A DNA stretch of 64,000 nt from Arcuatula senhousia (taxonomy: Eukaryota; Mollusca; Bivalvia; Mytilida; Mytilidae): NCBI GenBank assembly GCA_963971305.1, contig OZ020309.1, positions 11,215,001 through 11,279,000 of the forward strand, in the 5' to 3' direction. A model generated the notes under the pieces. It was not told the origin of the DNA, did not search any database, and saw only the letters and a program-made list of their open reading frames with translations. The position numbers and the translations under genes are program-made. This document shows positions 47,701 through 58,361 of the stretch, in pieces. Each line of letters opens with the position of its first letter. The stretch's first letter is position 1.

Positions 47701-48745
47701 GCCATTTTGAAACTGTTCAACCGAATCATGTACTGTTTGGGTTCAAATTGTAGGTATTTTAATTCTCTATCAAATGAACCCTATGTTTCATTCACCATCT
47801 TTTATGGTTAAAAAGTTATAAACAAAAAATCATTTTAAAAATACGAATCAAGGGCAATAACTCAAAAACGACAAGTTTTACGCTTTCGCACCTGAAATAT
47901 TTTTTGTAGATTTCGACATGGGGAATATTTTTCCCATGTATTGTCCGCTTCAATTTTGTACGGTTAAAGTGTTATTTCATAAAAACTGTTAAGGGTGTCG
48001 GCCATTTTGAAAATGGCTGCCCGTAACCATTGGACTTTGGTCTTAAATTGAAGGACTCATAATGACGGTCACAAAAAACCCATATGTTTACTATATTATC
48101 TTTGATGGTTTAAAAGTTATAAGCCAAAAACGAATAAGCCGAAACGCGTCAAGGGCCATAACTCGAAAACGGTTTGTCGTACAGTGTTCGACCCTTTATA
48201 TCAAATAAAGGTCTAAATGAGACGAGTATTTTCCTCATTACATGTCTGCTTCAATTTTGTATGGTTTTTGAGCTATACTGCAGACAAGGTGTACCATGAC
48301 CTCTGACCTTGAGATTTGACCTTTGACCTTGACATTTTTAGATGTAACATATGTCTTCTAGGATGATTGGTGAAGGTCCCAAGTCTCTAGGACAAACCGT
48401 TTTGAAGAAAAAAAATTTGACGAGTCGTGACACTTTTCGGGTCAAAAACGCGTAACCAGGAAGTTGATCGAAAAACAATTTTTTGCGTGACGAATCATGA
48501 CCAGGAGTCTAGCAACATTTTCCCTGCTTCAGATTTTTGATAACGGTTACGGTTTCTGACTTTATCTGCAGACAAGGTTTTTGGGTTCCGGGCAGATAAC
48601 TCCGTTACTAAAAATAGATCGGTTTCACAGGCCGACTCAAGTCGAGCCCTGGTAGTGTCGATTAATAGTACTAAGTTTCGTAATGATAGGTCGCGACACT
48701 TTTTTGACATCTGCGGCAGAAAAAAAAAAAAATAATAATAATAAT
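44769..48745 (+). repeat. ~1.52-kb tandem repeat, rest of unit 0 and two full units
   Basis: AAAAGTCATTTGTTCAGAGA marks starts at 45711 and 47228 (period 1517). Unit 0 comprises 37381-37962 plus 44769-45710. Units end in TTTTTTGACATCTGCGGCAG, an A run and (TAA)n. The phrase GGCCATAACTCGAAAACGG and blocks of TGACCTTTGACCT recur in each. Units differ by a few percent. The family resembles dispersed bivalve repeats rather than a coding tandem array. Confidence 0.95.
45357..45680 (-). other. 107-codon conserved open frame, probably non-coding
   Basis: Minus-strand frame starting MSKKCRDLSLRNLVLLIDTT. The same frame is open at 46866-47189 (107 codons) and is cut to 71 codons at 48495-48710, where a TCA serine codon is TGA. 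The two full copies differ in amino acid at several sites (L/I, Q/P, IV/KI, P/T, I/F) with no sign of preferential silent change. It has no recognisable domain. I interpret it as an open frame carried passively by the tandem repeat. Confidence 0.3.
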
Positions 48746-48911
48746 AATCATAAGAAATACAGTAAGGTCTTTCCTTCTGTGGAAGGGAAAGACCTTAATA
48801 ATAATCATAAGAAATACAGTAAGGTCTTTCCTTCTGTGGAAGGGAAAGACCTTAATAATCATAAGAAATACAGTAAGGTCTTTCCTTCTGTGGAAGGGAA
48901 AGACCTTAATG
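48746..48911. repeat. three tandem hairpin units (AAGGTCTTTCC..)
   Basis: ATAATCATAAGAAATACAGT followed by AAGGTCTTTCCTTCTGTGG and AAGGGAAAGACCTT is repeated three times (cataag at 48749, 48806, 48860; period 57 then 54). Each unit forms a hairpin with arms AAGGTCTTTCC/GGGAAAGACCTT. It follows the last 1.5-kb unit where another unit start would be expected. Confidence 0.92.
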
Positions 48912-49477
48912 ATTTATCATCATCACTGAATGTAGAGATTTTAATTAGATGCTTTATATTATAATGCATACTATCGTTTAACATAATGTTAATAAAAAGA
49001 TATTTATATTACAAACCAAGATCAGTTCAAGAAGTTGAAGACGAGATGCACTTTAATGTAATTGCACAAAATTAAACTATGACAGACATTATTTTTTTAA
49101 TATTGCTAGTAAAAAATGCCATAACTTTCTAGTCTATTCAATGAAACTAAGTTGATCTTCCTACTTAATAGTGAGGATACTGAGGTTTTATCAACAACTG
49201 CAAACTTTATATTCCAAAATGCTGTTTAATCAGGATTATATTGTTATTTCTCGCCCTTAATGTCAACTTGCATTCATTGTATCATTCACATTCATTTCGT
49301 ATTTATGCATATATGTAATGTATGTATTTATGTTTGTTACTTCTTTATCAATAATGATCTTCTCCTCTTATATTATGTAACTCTGATTGTTCCCCGTAGG
49401 CTCCTGATTTAGTGAATAAGTTTTTTTTTCTTTGTTTGTTTTGTATTTACGAAAGAAAAAAGAAAAAAATCCATACC
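48912..49477. other. no gene recognised
   Basis: AT-rich spacer; no repeats, motifs or credible frames. Confidence 0.5.
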
Positions 49478-49622
49478 ATAGACTTTATACCATGGTATGA
49501 AAATCCGTACCATACCGTGATACCATACCACCGTACCATGGTATGGCAAAATTTATACCATTCCATCGTACCATACCATCGTACCATACCAAATACCATA
49601 CCACCGTACCATACCATGTTTT
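49478..49622. repeat. CCATA/CCGTA pentamer microsatellite
   Basis: Imperfect runs of TACCA and CCGTACCATACC with mirrored TATGG. Both strands show periodic frames rich in Tyr-His-Thr-Ile-Pro or Trp-Tyr-Gly, which are artefacts of the pentamer. Confidence 0.9.
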
Positions 49623-49790
49623 ACAGTATGCCAGATTTATTAGACTGTTTGTTTCTCTTTTTAACAAAAAAAAACAAAGAACAGAGCTCAAAACTTTACA
49701 GGTTCATCTATACACTTCGGAGACCATGACTGATTTTTTACGTCTATTTTCAGTCTATGTGAAGCTTTAACTACACATTCAATTGCTTTA

Positions 49791-50150
49791 TAAAGCGTAG
49801 CAGCGTCTAGATAAATATTTTTTTGCATCAACTTAGTATTTTGTACGTGGTGAACACTTTATCAGTTTTGCCGGGGCATTTTCTTTGCGTTTTTCAGTTC
49901 ACCCAAATATAGCAAAATATCCACTATGTCCTGTCCTTTGGCCTCCACGTGTAAGGTAATTTCATTATTAGTGTTATTAAATCTACTCACAATCGGTTTT
50001 ATGGAAGGTTATTTAGGGGTTATTCATGCTTTATTCTAGGTACAATTTGAACAGAAAGAAAATGAATAAAAGAAAACAACGAAAGTAATCTTGTAAACAG
50101 GAAGGGAAAATGATCGGCGGAATTTATATCTAGACGCTGCTACACTTTAT
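49791..50150. mobile_element. 360-bp element with ~27-bp inverted ends
   Basis: AAAGCGTAGCAGCGTCTAGA TAAAT at the left is complementary to ATTTATATCTAGACGCTGCT ACACTTT at the right. The interior is not palindromic and encodes nothing evident. A MITE is likely; no target duplication could be fixed with confidence. Confidence 0.7.
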
Positions 50151-51123
50151 TTTGTGTTTTTATGTGTTGTTTATGTCGTATATAGACTACAAAAATTTGT
50201 CAAATATCTACCATTTTATTCGAAGTGTAACCATAAACGTGAAAGTAAAACTGAACATGAATGAGTTGAACATTACATTGATTCTGATTTTGATTTACCA
50301 CTTATCTCTTAAAACATCACAACCATTCCATAAATTGCAGGGTTCTTTGTTTTTCACATTTTTTACAGTTTCCTGGTAAATCTGGTTAAAATAAGTATTG
50401 CTTAAATGGTCAAACATCGTAAAAAATTCATAAGGGACCAACCTTTTATATGTTTTGTAACATAAAAAGGAGGACTAGGGTTTTCTTGTGGTGGTCAGGA
50501 TATTTTTTCTACAAAATACAAATACGCCTTTTCGAACATCGCTCCCCATCATGATAATTAAATGAACAAATAGATTTTGAAATTTACCATGATGTATAAA
50601 ATCTTATGATCATCAAAGCAGCAATTATAAGTAAGTAACTCTACGTTTGGGCCTCTAGAGCATTCTTGGTTTACTTTGTTTTAAATAGAACAACTTACCA
50701 ATGTCTCAAAGCATTCTACGTGTCGACAGAATGATGAAATTTAAACGACTTAAAAAATTATCATACTCCCGATTCAAAGAAATAGCAATTTTATACACCT
50801 AGTTCTTCTACTTCCCTATTACCTTATACTTAAGTTTTTTACCCAAAGCATAATTTCGGGAGCGGGGTATAACTAGTGAGCAGTAGCTCACAAAATTACT
50901 TGTTACGAAAGAGTACGTGTTTATATATGAACAAAATCAGTTAAGTTCAAACTAAAACAAAAATAAAAAAGGTAGACACCTACGTAGACTTGTTTGACCG
51001 CCCCTTATTTTCCCGCGCAGATCCAAATCTAGGACCTCTTCGGAAAGAGTTGCAGTTGAGGGCTGAAATGCCAGCCTAACACCGACGTTTCACTAGCAAC
51101 CTTTACGACACAGCACATGTAGA

Positions 51124-51701
51124 ATGTCATCAGCAACACAATCTCACGTCTTAACGAGAGTTAAATCATGTAATCGGGGATGTGACTTGTTTCTGCTTGT
51201 TGCAGATCAAGACCAACCGCTTAGGGCAAATTTCAAGCCCGGAAAAGAAAAACACATTCCTGTACCGTCAGGACAAATTCTCATTCGTATTTATCTGTGG
51301 GATCAGTCCAATAAAAATATCACAACATTTTTAAAACCTCATAGTCTTTCAAAAGCATGATGTTTTTGTTAAACTTTTTTGTCCGATTGGCCTTACAATC
51401 AATAATATTTTTGAAAATTAGTGTAGTGTGATTTGTTCTTATATCTGTATTTGTCATGAACATAAATGTGACGGGTAATGATATGGCTAAAATTATTGAA
51501 TTGTTTAAATACCATTTCATTGCTCGGGCTCAAGTGCCCGAGCTACTAGATTCAGAACAATTGCATGAAGATCTCTGTACAAACAGCGCTTGTAAATTTA
51601 ATCATTGGATTCCGTCCATTTCAAAACATTTGAATGATCAATGCATCAGAATTAAAGACGCTTCCGGGCAGCGAAAATGGCCGAATGATTCCGATTACTA
51701 A
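51124..51701 (+). other. two adjacent open frames of unknown nature
   Basis: Frames at 51124-51360 (78 codons, starting MSSATQSHVLTRVKSCNRGC) and 51456-51701 (81 codons, containing VPELLDSEQLHEDL) lie in a non-repetitive stretch. Their amino-acid composition is less biased than that of most frames here. They are in different frames, separated by stops, with no clear splice sites. I recognise no domain. They may be a decayed gene or chance. The rest of 50151-52667 shows nothing else. Confidence 0.15.
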
Positions 51702-52672
51702 TCTGAATCTTCCTAGTATGATTTCGTTTGGACCCGTATTCGTCTTCAAACTCCACGACTATGAAGTTAGGTTCTTAATTACCAGATAAATATCAAAAGT
51801 TGATTTCCGTGTTTGGGTTCATTCTTTATGAACTTATGTACAGTAACAAATGAGCATACTAAGATCTACATTTTATTAGTTGATGATTTAATCAACGCAA
51901 TTCATTTTCAAATTAATATAAAAATCATATACAAATAAAGAGATTTATTTCCTAATCATAGGGATCCAAACAAGCATTTCATCAATATACACTTATCCTC
52001 TGTAGCTATATATAACTGGTTCAGTCCATAATTGGGCATAATCGCGGATTCTTTTTCGATCAATTAATTTTGATAAGTGTGCTCCACCCAGCTATAAATA
52101 GAATCTGCGTTTCGTCAAAGTCATTTTTGAATTTATACCAAGCATATACATGTAATCATAACTTTATTCTCAAAATATATCTAAGTTAGGAATAGATAAT
52201 GTAACCGTCACAGACGATATATTTAACGGGTTCGAATGTGACCATGCAGTGAACTTGGTGAGCCCAATTGTTATGAAATAAGTTTACTTTGCACATTCGT
52301 ATATATTAATAATATCTAAAAATTGGAAGTAAAAAATGTTTTGACAACGTTTTCATTATTTTTGTATTATACTATTAAACTAGTCAATGCATGTAGTAAT
52401 TTGTGCCGAATCTGTTGTTTTCTCCATTCCCTTTTTATCATTTAAATTGTTCAAGTAAAAAGTGAAGAGGGTTACACACTTCGGTTACAGAGTATAGAAT
52501 TGTTTCAGTCATTTGCGATGAAAGTTGAAAAAATGATGAAACAAAATAAAAGCTTATGATATTGTTAATTTCTTTGGAGCACTGCTGTTTATTTTTTTTT
52601 TAAATCTTAACCATATTAATAATTAAAAGTTCTTTCACTGATTTTGATGACATTTTCACTCTGCTATATCCT

Positions 52673-55669
52673 CACTGTATGGAAAGAGCGAAAGGGAAAA
52701 ACGGTTGATTTCTGTGCCCCGGTGTAGTTTACTCCTGTGTCATTGTTGTATTGTGGGTAAAACAGACGATTGTAAACATCAGGAAGACGAAAATATGTCA
52801 TTTAGGTAGAAAAATAGATATACTAGTGTTGTTAAGGTTCATTTGTAGTTTCTTACTTGTCACTCTATTGTTTTTTAACAAGTTTTAAATCAATAGATAA
52901 ATAATGTAAGAAATATCGCAATGAAAAAACAAAAAGTTAAAACGTTGAAAATCGCATAATTCTTTGGTACATCTGTAAGCAATTAGGAAGTGTAAATATT
53001 CTTTATAATATTTTAGAACATATTCTACTGTCGAAGATTATAAATTGTCCTCTCAAATGATTTTACAGCTGTGTTTAACTTGTGAGGCGAATGTTTATTG
53101 TGTGCCCTGCTGCTGTTAAGTTCTGTGCACGCTGTAGTTTATTTGAGAGCAGTTTTTAAAGTAGCGAAAGTTTATTTATGTGTTCTGATAAAACTTATCA
53201 GAATAGAAAAAGCCTTTAATTTATAGAAAAACTCTTTTCTAAGTAGCAGTTTGCGTTTTTAATCTTAATTTGATGGAATATCTTATAAAAGGTTAACAAA
53301 AAACCTACAATAAGTAACTGATTTGTTGTTTTGTAAACACTCAATAAAAAGGGTTGAAGAAATGCTGTCGTTTATTTCCGAGTTCACGAATGTTGATTTC
53401 TGTGCAGCAAAAATTGTTGTAGTTTATTTCTGTGCTATTTATTTTTATGATAATTAATTTTTATTGTTTGATGTTATTATATAACATGAATGTGCTTTAA
53501 ATGCGAGCTAGAGGCACTAATGGAAATATTTTTTTTTCAATTTCAGAAATATAATATGGATAAATTAAAATGCGAATATTGTGATTTTTTTCTGGCATAT
53601 TCAACGAGACAATTTTGCATTTTGTCCATAACCATCCCAAGGAAAAAGTAAATATCAAAATTAGAGTGGATGAGAAAAAGAACAAGTTTAAACATTTAAA
53701 ATTTGATTTGAGACCAGAAGATGAAATTTTAAATGGTAAAAAACATTGTACCAGATGAATAAAAACTTACAATAACCGTTGTTGACTTTGATGATGTTTT
53801 GGAACCCCCATTGTCTATTGAAGTTGGGTATAAAACTGTTAGTTTTATTGTTCGGAAATGTTATTTTGAAATATAATCATATACAAACCGAATACTGTAT
53901 AGCAGGAAAATTATCGAGACAGTTTCATTTTGCGATTTTCGCACTGACATTGCTGCACCTAAATTGAAAAAATACACGGCGCGATATGTGTCGTCCATTT
54001 TAGTCTAAATGGACAATACGATTACTGTGCAAATTTAAGACTGTGTTAACTAAAACTCAGTAGTCCTTCCAGGAAAAGCAAAGACGGTGCGAAAAAAAAT
54101 CCCAGGTTTACAGCCTACAAAAATAACTCAATACATACTAATCCATTCTATTCTGTATAAATATAGATTTTATACCCAATTAATTTTGTCGTGCTTTGTT
54201 TAAAAGAGCTTTATATATTATTTTTGTAATTTATACAATAAGTAAAACATTAGATGGGTTAGACAGGAATTGTAAATGAACACTTGTTTTAAAATTATCC
54301 TGGGGCCGTGTTAACGAAGGTGTCCTAGGATTAGGACATGTCTAAGGATGGTCTTTGGACATGTCTCGGTCCTAAGTCGTGTTATTGAAGGCATCCTAAA
54401 AATGGCACGTCCTAAATTTGGTCCATAATTAAGGTTGTAAAAATTGTTGTCCTAGGACCATCCTTGTGACTTTAAATTTTAAAAAAGTGTCTGAAATAGG
54501 TTTTCTCCCCTTGAAGTAGGGTTGTATATGGCACAACTCTCATTTTTGATATTTTACTTTCTACATTTAGCAAACTAAGATATTTTTGCCATTGATTAAA
54601 TTTTCCCAATAGTTACCGTAATATATGTAGTACTAGACTTTTGAAATTAACATTTAACAGTTCATGTGGATATTTGCTTCCCAAACCTAGGGATTTACTT
54701 TTGGCATTAGTGATAAGTGCAACGCGCAGAACAAAAATGAATGAAGAAATGCAATGATATTGCAATACATTATTTTTATTCTCTAAAAAAAAAACAAAGG
54801 CAATGCAATAAAAATGCTTAAATCTATATTGCATTTGAAAATGTAAAACAAAAAACTTCAAGTTTTTTTTTAAAACGCCTTCACATCGGCGTAAATGTAT
54901 GGCATATGGCTATTCTGGATTATCTTAAATTCGTATAAGGATGGTCCTATTTAAGGTTATCCTAAGATGGTTTCGTTAAACATCCTTGGACGCGTCTAAG
55001 GATGATCCTTTCTACATCCCATTTTAAGTCACAAGACATTGTTTAGGATACAGCTTAGGACAGCTTCATTAACCTGTCCCCTGGTTTAGAGTTAGAACTA
55101 AAGTTATATTTCCATTATTTGATCTGATTTTCTATGGCCAAGTATTTATAACTCAGAACGAAACATTCGCAACCACACAAATAAACTTCCGCGGGCTCTG
55201 AAATATACATTCGCATGTAGAAAATCAGCACAGAAATATACATTCGCGGTGCAAATTTTAACACCTACTCTTATTTCATCGATCTGTCTTGAACCTTTGC
55301 ATAATTAAACTTTATTTATCAACAATAGAGTTCTATATATACTTAAATACACGATGAACAGTTTTTGTTCACTTTAATTTCATCTGCAAGTGTTTTATTT
55401 ATGTAATTTTTCCAGAAAAACGTGTTTTATTTATAAATTGATGACTTTTTGTGATCAAAATAGCTTATGACATAAAAATGCAAGTAAAACTTGAATAAAC
55501 TAAATCTTTACTATCTAATGTTGAAATCACCGACAATGCAGGATATATAATTATTCAATAATTAAGTAAAAAGGCAGAAAAAACAGACGACTTCATTTTG
55601 AGCACAGCAATAAACTACATCGGGGCACAGAAATCAACCGTTTTTCCCTTTCGCTCTTTCCATACAGTG
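52673..55669. mobile_element. 3.0-kb TIR element, CACTG ends, 5-bp duplication
   Basis: The left end CACTGTATGGAAAGAGCGAA AGGGAAAAACGG is mirrored exactly at the right (CCGTTTTTCCCTTTCGCTC..CCATACAGTG). About 50 bp are perfect and weaker similarity continues, including GTAGTTTA and CAGACGA. ATCCT is duplicated outside (52668-52672, 55670-55674). Subterminal repeats of TTCTGTGC..GTAGTTTATT recur near 53115-53145, 53398-53430 and, inverted, near 55220-55260. No transposase frame is seen. CACTR ends are usual for EnSpm/CACTA elements (2-4-bp duplications); a CAC-started end with a 5-bp duplication also fits Transib/RAG-like elements. Confidence 0.85.
54302..55081. mobile_element. 780-bp foldback MITE (GGGGCCG..TCCTAGG)
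   Basis: GGGGCCGTGTTAACGAAGGT GTCCTA pairs with TAGGACAGCTTCATTAACCT GTCCCC. The outer ~170 bp at each end is built from TCCTAAG/CTTAGGA and GGATGGTCCT motifs. It is nested inside the 3.0-kb element. Similar GGGCCGT..TCCTAAG elements occur in many animal genomes (often assigned to ISL2EU or Harbinger-type groups); that assignment is recalled, not tested. Confidence 0.8.
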
Positions 55670-55679
55670 ATCCTTAGGA

Positions 55680-56090
55680 ACACTTAAAGATACAACGGAT
55701 TCTATGAAGTCTGCTTCATATTTAGATATACATCTCTAAATTGAAACTATAAAAAAAGCACCATGACAACAATTCATCTGCTCCAGCTTATGTAGTTTTC
55801 GTATCACAATTGATTCGTAACTCCAGAGGTTGTTGACATTACATTGATTTCCTTGTTAGAGCGTCACGTTTGACACAGAAATTGCTAACACAGGGTTATG
55901 TTGCGCCTAGGTTGCTGTCTTCACTTAAGAAATTTTATGGTAGACACTATGCACTTTTTAATACATGTAAGTATGGGATTTCTATCTCAGATGTCGGTTT
56001 GTCATATAATTTTGTTTTGCCTTCCTTTACCGGATTTGACACACCGAATGGGAAATCGGTAGCGCCACAGGCGTGCTGAACTGCTTACTC
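55680..56090 (+). pseudogene. second fragment of the RT family, C-terminus
   Basis: The plus strand reads KDTTDSMKSASYLDIHL, then after a disrupted stretch KLLTQGYVAPRLLSSLKKFY GRH. The latter matches the minus-strand segment at 32142-32396 (KLLTQGYVAPRFLSSLKKFYG). The intervening residues are compressed by an internal deletion and stops. The RT core is absent. It starts only a few bases right of the 3.0-kb element's duplication, so that element inserted in or beside this relic. Confidence 0.75.
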
Positions 56091-56450
56091 TTCAGGGGCA
56101 CCTGGGTTCACTCTTGTTACGACTTGAGTTCGCGTGGTTGATTTCTGTTTAGTTGATTTAGAGTTTCCTCGTGCTGTTCTTGTTCGTGTTTATAATTACC
56201 CCATTTGACACGCTGAAGTGACAATTGACAGTGTGGCGGTTGTGCTATTGCAAACAGAAACTGCTTAATCTCCCGGAACACATGATTTCACTCTCGTCAC
56301 GACTAATGAGTTCGCGTTTATGATTGCCATTCTGATTTTCGTATTTCTTGTGTTTTATCCTGTCCTGTCCGTTTCTTCGTGCTGTCATTGGTTTTGTCTT
56401 TGCCTTTTAGGAATTATAACAATCGGATGCCCCATTGCCCAATTTGTACC
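56091..56450 (+). other. 3' trailer of RT relic
   Basis: GAACTGCTTACTCTTCAGGG GCACCTGGGTTCACTC..ACGACTTGAGTTCGCG is the counterpart, in sense orientation, of 31990-32070. A second partial copy (GAAACTGCTTAATCTCCCGG, ACGACTAATGAGTTCGCG) follows at 56267-56318, so the trailer is tandemly repeated here. The span 56450-57420 has nothing recognised. Confidence 0.6.
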
Positions 56451-57424
56451 TCCTCCTCTCACATAAACTGCTCATAGACTTCTGATTAAGATAGTCAAGT
56501 CATCGGTTGTTGCGGATTTCTTAATTGCAGTTTATATCTGTCTTGGTTAACAGTTAAAACATCTGTAAAAAATAAATACCGGGCCCGAGCAAGCTTTTTT
56601 GGAAAGCTTATACTTGTAGTAAATAAGTGATAGAAATTAAATAAATAAAAACAGAAGAACCAACCCTTTGTTGCTATGTCATTTTGATTTCAATGTCGAT
56701 CAAACGAACTCACATACACTATTGATGTATGTATACAGTTTTAAATCCATACTATATTTAGGCTATTATTTGTTTAAATTTTATCATTTATCACGTAATT
56801 TCTTTTTAAAATGTACATAAAGCAAAATATAAAGCATAGTTTTTACTTTTCTGTAAATTCTCTAATAACCTCCCCTTTTTTCACCGATAAATATTTTTCG
56901 AATTCATGCTTAAAATTATATTTTATTTTTATATGATAATAAGTTTATTTGCATAAAGACTATAGTTGGCCAGGCAGTTTTATAGAAAACTTTCAATAGC
57001 ATTTTGACCATGATATATGCATAACTCATCTAATTTTTACATTTTCTTCCAAAAACACACTTTGTCTTATTTTTTGTAAAAAAAAAACGGATTTCTTTTT
57101 AACCATTATAATAAAAATGTTGTAATTGTACATAACCTTTTCTTCCTGGTTCATTGGAATTTTGCGATTACCATTTCATTTCGGATTAAATGTCCTTATT
57201 TCATCAGAAAAATCGTGTTTCAAGCATATGACGTTTAATGCAAGTATTAGAAAGTTGTGACCATTTCAAGTTCTTAGGACCAGGCATTCAATATAGTTAA
57301 AAGCACAAGCTTTCGAATGATACCAAATTTAACCGTATATGTTAGGTAGGTATATTAATCTCGTTTACTAGACGTCTTTTCTACTAATATCTATACCAAA
57401 GCTGGCAAGAGTAGGCAATTAAAA

Positions 57425-57835
57425 TTTGATATATCCTTTATTTTGATTACATCGAAATATCGATTCTATAAGACAAAAGAAATTGGCATGAATTTTTAAA
57501 TTTTGAAATGTGTCAGCATATTTTGTCAAATACAAATCTGATATCACTGACGTAATTGTCCATTTAAAGGATGGAAATTGAACCAAGACGGCATTGACAC
57601 TGCCATCTATTTTCAAAGCATACCATTCCAACATATATCACATTCCTTTATTTTGGTTACAATGTACACATATGTTTAAAGTCTGTAATGTGTCAGCAAT
57701 TTCTTGTCCAATAAAATTTTATGATTTACTTGACGTAATTGTGCATATAAAAGGATAAAATTGAACCAGGCACCAGGCCAGCATTGAATGAGCGGCTTCC
57801 AAGCTTTTTTGCAAAGCATACCATTACAATGATAT
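57425..57835. repeat. ~205-bp tandem duplication, diverged
   Basis: The pairs TCCTTTATTTTGATTACATC / TTCCTTTATTTTGGTTACAA, GTGTCAGCATATTTTGTC / GTGTCAGCAATTTCTTGTC, GACGTAATTGTCCATTTAAA / GACGTAATTGTGCATATAAA and GCAAAGCATACCATT (twice) are spaced by about 200 bp. Confidence 0.88.
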
Positions 57836-57952
57836 AATCTTATACATTGACACAGGTAAATATCGTCTTTTTATTTTATTTTTTCTATAATCTCTTCAAT
57901 TGTTCTTAAAAAGGTGTTATCTTAAACGCCTGCTACTGGGAACATATAATTT

Positions 57953-58057
57953 ATAATTATGCTATGCCCGCAGCCAGGTAAGCCTTGTGTAAATAAAATC
58001 TAAATTTACATTTTATTAACACAAGGCACAACCCAGCTGCGGGCATAGCATAATTAT
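57953..58057. mobile_element. 105-bp palindromic MITE
   Basis: ATAATTATGCTATGCCCGCA GC mirrors GCTGCGGGCATAGCATAATT AT. The pairing continues through AGCCTTGTGTAAATAAAAT / ATTTTATTAACACAAGGC, leaving a loop of only a few bases. Confidence 0.93.
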
Positions 58058-58361
58058 TCAATAAGTGATAATTAAATCGTCCTTTCTTCATTCAATGGTT
58101 AATGGCGAATATACAATATGATTGGATGATACTGAAAATAAAAATAATCTTATATTTCGTTAGAAATGGGCTAATTCAATTTAAAGCAAACTTGATCTAT
58201 CGCTTAAGATATAAAAAACAATCGTCGGCTATAACCAGAGATAAGAGTTTTAAAGTATTATTTTGTCACATGATGTAATTTTCCCTATATTATGCATGGT
58301 ATGCTTGAAAATTAACCAGTTTAGCCGTATACTGAATTCATTTGAAACAAACAAGTAAATC

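Noticed and set aside
49412..49770. Overlapping frames rich in Tyr-His-Thr-Ile-Pro
   Set aside because: Produced by the CCATA/CCGTA pentamer microsatellite on both strands.
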